Assembly (NCBI GenBank): GCA_947628965.1
Contig: CANRBV010000010.1
Coordinates: forward strand, 1 to 37,502
Reading direction: 5' to 3'
DNA from: an uncultured Bacilli bacterium
GTDB taxonomy: Bacteria > Bacillota_I > Bacilli_A > RF39 > UBA660
DNA: 37,502 nt
Both the position numbers and the translations under genes were made by a program. Positions 33,501-37,502 of this stretch are shown here, piece after piece. The notes under the pieces are model-generated. The model did no database searches. It was not told the origin of the DNA and saw only the letters and a list, made by a program, of their open reading frames with translations. Numbering within the stretch: the stretch's first letter is position 1; each line of letters opens with the position of its first letter.

Positions 33501-34331
33501 CTACTTTTTCTTTCTACTAACAATAAGTTTGTTAGATGCTTTTTTATTTTTTCTTGTTTTAAATCCAAGAGCAGGTTTACCCCAAGGTGTAACTGGTGTT
33601 TTACGTCCAACTGGAGCACGTCCTTCTCCACCACCATGTGGGTGGTCATTAGGGTTCATTACACTACCACGGTTAGTAGGTTTAATACCCATATGTCTTG
33701 TACGTCCAGCTTTACCAATATTTACTAGTTCATAATCTTCATTTCCAACAACACCAATTGTTGCACGGCAAGTTCCCAAAATCTTTCTGGTTTCACCAGA
33801 TTGAAGTCTTACTAAAACATATTTTCCTTCACGTCCAAGAATTTGAGCAGAAGCTCCTGCACTACGGCAAAGTTCTGCACCTTTACCAGGTTTTAATTCA
33901 ATACAATGAATTACAGTACCAACAGGAATATTTTCTAAAGGTAGATTATTTCCTACTTTAATGTCCGCAGAAGCACCACTTTCAATAATCATTCCAACTT
34001 TTAAATCTTTTGGAGCGATAATATATCTTTTTTCACCATCTTTATAAGAAATTAAAGCAATGTTAGCACTACGATTTGGATCATATTCGATTGTTTCAAC
34101 ACGAGCAGTAACGCCATCTTTATTTCTTTTAAAATCAATTAAACGATATCTTTGTTTGGCTCCACCACCAATATGGCGAACTGTTAATTTTCCTTGATTA
34201 TTTCGACCACCTGTTTTGGTTTTCTTTACGGTTAATGTTTTAAGAGGTTTACTTGAAGTAAGTTCATCATTTACAAGTGTTGTCATTCCCCTTCGACCAT
34301 TTGTCGTAGGTTTATAATTTTTTATAGCCAT
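33501..34331 (-). CDS. rplB: 50S ribosomal protein L2
   Basis: [22 protein letters not shown]. Confidence 0.98.
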   Translation of the reverse strand: MAIKNYKPTTNGRRGMTTLVNDELTSSKPLKTLTVKKTKTGGRNNQGKLTVRHIGGGAKQRYRLIDFKRNKDGVTARVETIEYDPNRSANIALISYKDGEKRYIIAPKDLKVGMIIESGASADIKVGNNLPLENIPVGTVIHCIELKPGKGAELCRSAGASAQILGREGKYVLVRLQSGETRKILGTCRATIGVVGNEDYELVNIGKAGRTRHMGIKPTNRGSVMNPNDHPHGGGEGRAPVGRKTPVTPWGKPALGFKTRKNKKASNKLIVSRKKK

Positions 34332-34345
34332 TTATGAATACCTCC

Positions 34346-34615
34346 TTACATTTCAATCGTTTCGCCATCTTTAAGCGTTACGATTGCCTTCTTATATACT
34401 TTCGTTTTTCCTGTGTATTTTCCTACACGTCTATCTTTGGGTTTTGTTAATAATGTATTTATTTTTACAACATGAACACCAAATTCTGTTTCAATTAATT
34501 TTTTTATTTGTGTTTTAGTTGCCTTTTTTGAAACTTTAAAGGTATAAACACCATTTTGAGCATTTTTAGCACTTTTTTCAGTGATGACTGGTGCTATCAA
34601 AATATCGGGATTCAT
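34346..34615 (-). CDS. rplW: 50S ribosomal protein L23
   Basis: L23 sequence and position. Confidence 0.96.
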   Translation of the reverse strand: MNPDILIAPVITEKSAKNAQNGVYTFKVSKKATKTQIKKLIETEFGVHVVKINTLLTKPKDRRVGKYTGKTKVYKKAIVTLKDGETIEM

Positions 34616-35238
34616 TATTTTAATACCTCCTCAATATAATTTATCGCTTCCTCGTCACATACCATATAATCGGCATTAACGATATCATAGCAATTAATTT
34701 CATCAGCAGGAATATGGTAAGTATAGCCTAAATTTCTTGTAGCCATGAAAAGATTTTCGTTATCTTCTTTGGTTACAAACAATACTTTGCCTGCTAATTT
34801 TAATGTATCTAATAAATTTTTAACTTCTTTTGTTTTTAAAGAATCAAAATTAATATTATCTATAACAATTAATTCTTTATTTGTATATTTGTAAGTTAAA
34901 GCACTTTTAAGAGCAAGCACTCTTTCTTTTTTATTAATTTTAAAAGTATAGTCTCTTGGAGTTACTCCTAGAGCGATTCCTCCGCCTCTCCATACTGGAG
35001 AACGATTAGATCCTGCTCTAGCACGTCCTGTGCCTTTTTGTTTATAAGGTTTTCTACCGCCACCAGAAACTTCACTTCTTGTTTTCGTTTTTGCTGTGCC
35101 TTGACGAGTACTATCAAGTTGCAAACGTATCATTTTCTTTAAACAATCATCATTAGTTTCAATTTTCCAAATAGAATCACTTATGGTGATATCTTTAAGT
35201 TTTTCACCTTTGTTATTTTTAAGTTCAACTTTTGCCAT
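34615..35238 (-). CDS. rplD: 50S ribosomal protein L4
   Basis: GRKPYKQKGTGRARAGSNRSPVWRGGG. Confidence 0.97.
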   Translation of the reverse strand: MAKVELKNNKGEKLKDITISDSIWKIETNDDCLKKMIRLQLDSTRQGTAKTKTRSEVSGGGRKPYKQKGTGRARAGSNRSPVWRGGGIALGVTPRDYTFKINKKERVLALKSALTYKYTNKELIVIDNINFDSLKTKEVKNLLDTLKLAGKVLFVTKEDNENLFMATRNLGYTYHIPADEINCYDIVNADYMVCDEEAINYIEEVLK

Positions 35239-35262
35239 TTTATCAATCCTCCAATAAGTGTC

Positions 35263-36072
35263 CTAATTTTCTTCTACTGCTTTTTCTTGAGTAGATTCTT
35301 CCGTTGATTCTTCTTTTGTTTCTTCTAGTGATGAAGATTCAATTTCTTCAGCTGATTCTTCTATTTCAGTTCCTGTGTTTTCATCTTCAACTACTTCATC
35401 AACAACAGTTTCCTCTGCGTAAGAAATAACTTCAAAATCATTTTTCTTTTTATTATTTTTTACTGCAGATTTAATTAAAACTAATGAATTTTTAGCACCA
35501 GGAATATTTCCACTTACTAAAATATAATTTTCGTTTTCATTTACTTCAATTATTTGTAAATTTTGGATTGTAATTGTTTCATTACCCATATGTCCTGGTA
35601 ATCTTTTACCCTTTAATACTCTTTTTGGTAACATAGTTCCCAATGAACCTGGTCCTCTATGATAATGAGATCCATGTCCCATAGGTCCACGATTTTGATT
35701 ATGTCTTTTAATTGAACCAGCAAATCCTTTTCCTTTAGAAGTTCCAGTAACATCAACTATTTCTCCTACTTCGAAAATGTTTGCTCCAATTTGTTGTCCA
35801 ATTGTAAATTCTCCTTCAACATTTCTTAATTCTTTTAAGAAGCGCTTAGGAGTTGTATTGGCTTTTTTTGCATGTCCAATCTCTTGACGATTGGCATTTT
35901 TTTCTTTTTTGTCTACTACGCCCAATTGAATTGCACTGTATCCATCCGTTTCAACAGTTTTTACTTGCATAACTACATTAGGTGTAATTTCAACAACTGT
36001 TACAGGAATAAGATTTCCATCTTTGGTAAATACTTGTGTCATTCCAATTTTGCGTCCTAAGATTCCTTTCAT
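35263..36072 (-). CDS. rplC: 50S ribosomal protein L3 with acidic C-terminal extension
   Basis: [22 protein letters not shown]; about 60 extra Glu/Ser-rich residues. Confidence 0.97.
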   Translation of the reverse strand: MKGILGRKIGMTQVFTKDGNLIPVTVVEITPNVVMQVKTVETDGYSAIQLGVVDKKEKNANRQEIGHAKKANTTPKRFLKELRNVEGEFTIGQQIGANIFEVGEIVDVTGTSKGKGFAGSIKRHNQNRGPMGHGSHYHRGPGSLGTMLPKRVLKGKRLPGHMGNETITIQNLQIIEVNENENYILVSGNIPGAKNSLVLIKSAVKNNKKKNDFEVISYAEETVVDEVVEDENTGTEIEESAEEIESSSLEETKEESTEESTQEKAVEEN

Positions 36073-36093
36073 ATACTATTTCCTTTCCTTTTA

Positions 36094-36402
36094 TTATAAT
36101 TTTATATCAATGTCTACGCCACTTGGTATGTCTAAGTGCGTCAAGGCATCAATGACTTCTTTACTAGGTTCTAAGATATCAACAAGTCTTTTATGAGTAC
36201 GACTTTCAAATTGTTCTCTTGAATCCTTGTCTTTGTGAACTGCTCTTAATACTGTTACTTTTTCTACTTCAGTAGGAAGAGGAATTGGTCCACTAACTTT
36301 GCCTCCAAGTCTTTTTACCGTTTCTACGATTTTTAGGGCAGCTAAATCTAATATCTTGTTATCATAAGCCCTTAAATTAATACGTACTTTGTTTTTTGAC
36401 AT
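36094..36402 (-). CDS. rpsJ: 30S ribosomal protein S10
   Basis: [14 protein letters not shown]...GPIPLPTE. Confidence 0.98.
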   Translation of the reverse strand: MSKNKVRINLRAYDNKILDLAALKIVETVKRLGGKVSGPIPLPTEVEKVTVLRAVHKDKDSREQFESRTHKRLVDILEPSKEVIDALTHLDIPSGVDIDIKL

Positions 36403-36536
36403 TTTTAAATGTCCTCCTTTCGCCTATATCTTGTATAGACTTGCTCCGTACAAATTCCCTGATTTTTAGATTTTGTTTTAACAACTCAACCTAGTGTATC
36501 AGCAACCTCGCACATCTAAGCCGTCATACAGATTCC
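36403..36536 (-). promoter_or_regulatory. structured S10-operon mRNA leader
   Basis: GAGGTTGCTGATACAC... and TACGGAGCAAGTCTATACAAGATATAGGCG with a CTATA/TATAG hairpin, about 130 nt between promoter and rpsJ. Confidence 0.6.
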
Positions 36537-36565
36537 ATTATAACAATATATTATATGAAAATCAA
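36537..36565 (-). promoter_or_regulatory. sigma-A-type promoter of the S10 operon
   Basis: TTGATT - 17 nt - TATAAT. Confidence 0.85.
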
Positions 36566-36598
36566 GCCTAAATTTTACGCCTAAACGAAACAATATAA

Positions 36599-36619
36599 AA
36601 AATCTCTAATTTAGAGATT
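36599..36619 (-). terminator. intrinsic terminator
   Basis: AATCTCTAA/TTAGAGATT stem followed by TTTTTT. Confidence 0.75.
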
Positions 36620-36646
36620 CTTTACATTTTATTTTCTTTTTTAAAA

Positions 36647-37156
36647 TTAATTATAAATGTTATAAACGTTTTCTTCGCATACATAATTTTTTTTGTTTAA
36701 CTGTTCTATATATTTCTCAATAGCATTATCTCCTTTTTCTTCTTGTGGAAAATAAAACGCCATTGTGTATGTCTTAGTTTTCTTTTCAACGTTAAAATCT
36801 TCTTTTACAGGACTAGGTGAAGATGAAAATTTAAAAGCATTATAATTTTCTAAATTGTTAAAGGTATAAACGTAATTTAAATATCCACTGTCTAAATCAT
36901 TATTTTTAAAAATGAAATAATAGAAATAATCAATAGTATAATTATCTAAAACCCTCTTTTCTGTTGTACAATTAAAGCTGCGATATTTTATAAGTTCTAT
37001 TTCTTGATTATTATTTTCCAAAGTTTCTTTCATTTCAAAACTATTATTATTGCTGTTATTTTTATTTTTTAAATAAAAGAACATTGAAAAATCAATTAAT
37101 AGAACGATGAAAATAATAACCACTAATATTAAAATCAAATGTTTATATTTAGACAT
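36647..37156 (-). CDS. hypothetical protein with N-terminal TM/signal anchor
   Basis: Hydrophobic HLILILVVIIFIVLLIDFSMFFYL; AAGGTG ribosome-binding site; start moved to MSKYKH. Confidence 0.65.
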   Translation of the reverse strand: MSKYKHLILILVVIIFIVLLIDFSMFFYLKNKNNSNNNSFEMKETLENNNQEIELIKYRSFNCTTEKRVLDNYTIDYFYYFIFKNNDLDSGYLNYVYTFNNLENYNAFKFSSSPSPVKEDFNVEKKTKTYTMAFYFPQEEKGDNAIEKYIEQLNKKNYVCEENVYNIYN

Positions 37157-37168
37157 CTTTATCACCTT

Positions 37169-37502
37169 CTATTTATATTCGCATTGATGAGTTTCTTTGT
37201 TTAATGTGACTTGATCTTCATCAATAGGGCAAATCTCTTTTTCACAAGTACACGTATCACATACTCTTCGAGCGTATGGTTCTTCATCGCAACATACACT
37301 TCCAAATACTTGATGTTTACTAGTACATGGATCATCACCAGAATCGCAAACCCATGGATTGCATGGTGAATGTGATCCCCAGCAACGTGTTTCCTCACGG
37401 CAATTGCATTCACAAGAATATTTAGTTTTCGTTGCAGGATAACTATGTTTTACTTCAAATTTGACTTCTTCAGATTCTAACCCATTATTTCCTTTTGCTT
37501 TG
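37169..37502 (-). CDS. C-terminal part of a Cys-rich protein, truncated at window edge
   Basis: Open frame to the window edge ending YSCECNCREETRCWGSHSPCNPWVCDSGDDPCTSKHQVFGSVCCDEEPYARRVCDTCTCEKEICPIDEDQVTLNKETHQCEYK*. Confidence 0.7.
   Translation of the reverse strand, partial: KAKGNNGLESEEVKFEVKHSYPATKTKYSCECNCREETRCWGSHSPCNPWVCDSGDDPCTSKHQVFGSVCCDEEPYARRVCDTCTCEKEICPIDEDQVTLNKETHQCEYK

Noticed and set aside
37201-37413. ORF MNAIAVRKHVAGDHIHHAIHGFAIL...
   Set aside because: Shifted frame of the Cys-rich coding region that is open to the window edge

Overview
Low-GC, Firmicutes/Mollicutes-like chromosomal window. I infer the lineage from AT-richness, S10-spc-alpha gene order, type-Z S14 and a missing L30; no search was run. 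The right two fifths (22.4-36.4 kb, minus strand) is a nearly complete S10-spc-alpha ribosomal operon (rpsJ to rplQ with secY, adk, map, infA, rpmJ, rpoA) behind a consensus promoter and a structured leader. The left part holds ligA, a nucleotidyltransferase, pcrA, a SipW-like signal peptidase cluster with three TasA/CalY-like exported proteins, two paralogous unknown genes on the plus strand, tRNA-Cys, a LysM protein, a YugP-like protease, cysS, a gltX homolog, a clpC-like gene, an MFS gene and an SDR gene. The strongest anomaly is the gltX homolog at 16528-17937. It is full length and clearly GluRS-like, but the HIGH motif reads DISD, the KLSKR loop is lost and GEEH reads NNAF, while the apparent glutamate-pocket residues remain. 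It looks like a catalytically repurposed pseudo-synthetase. Other items worth a second look: the SipW cluster with a 12-residue Ca-binding-type repeat protein, the tandem Cys-His-Asp (transglutaminase/papain-like) pair, an acidic tail on L3, terminators whose 5' arms lie in the 3' ends of genes, and a Cys-rich reading frame at the window edge that the ORF track missed.
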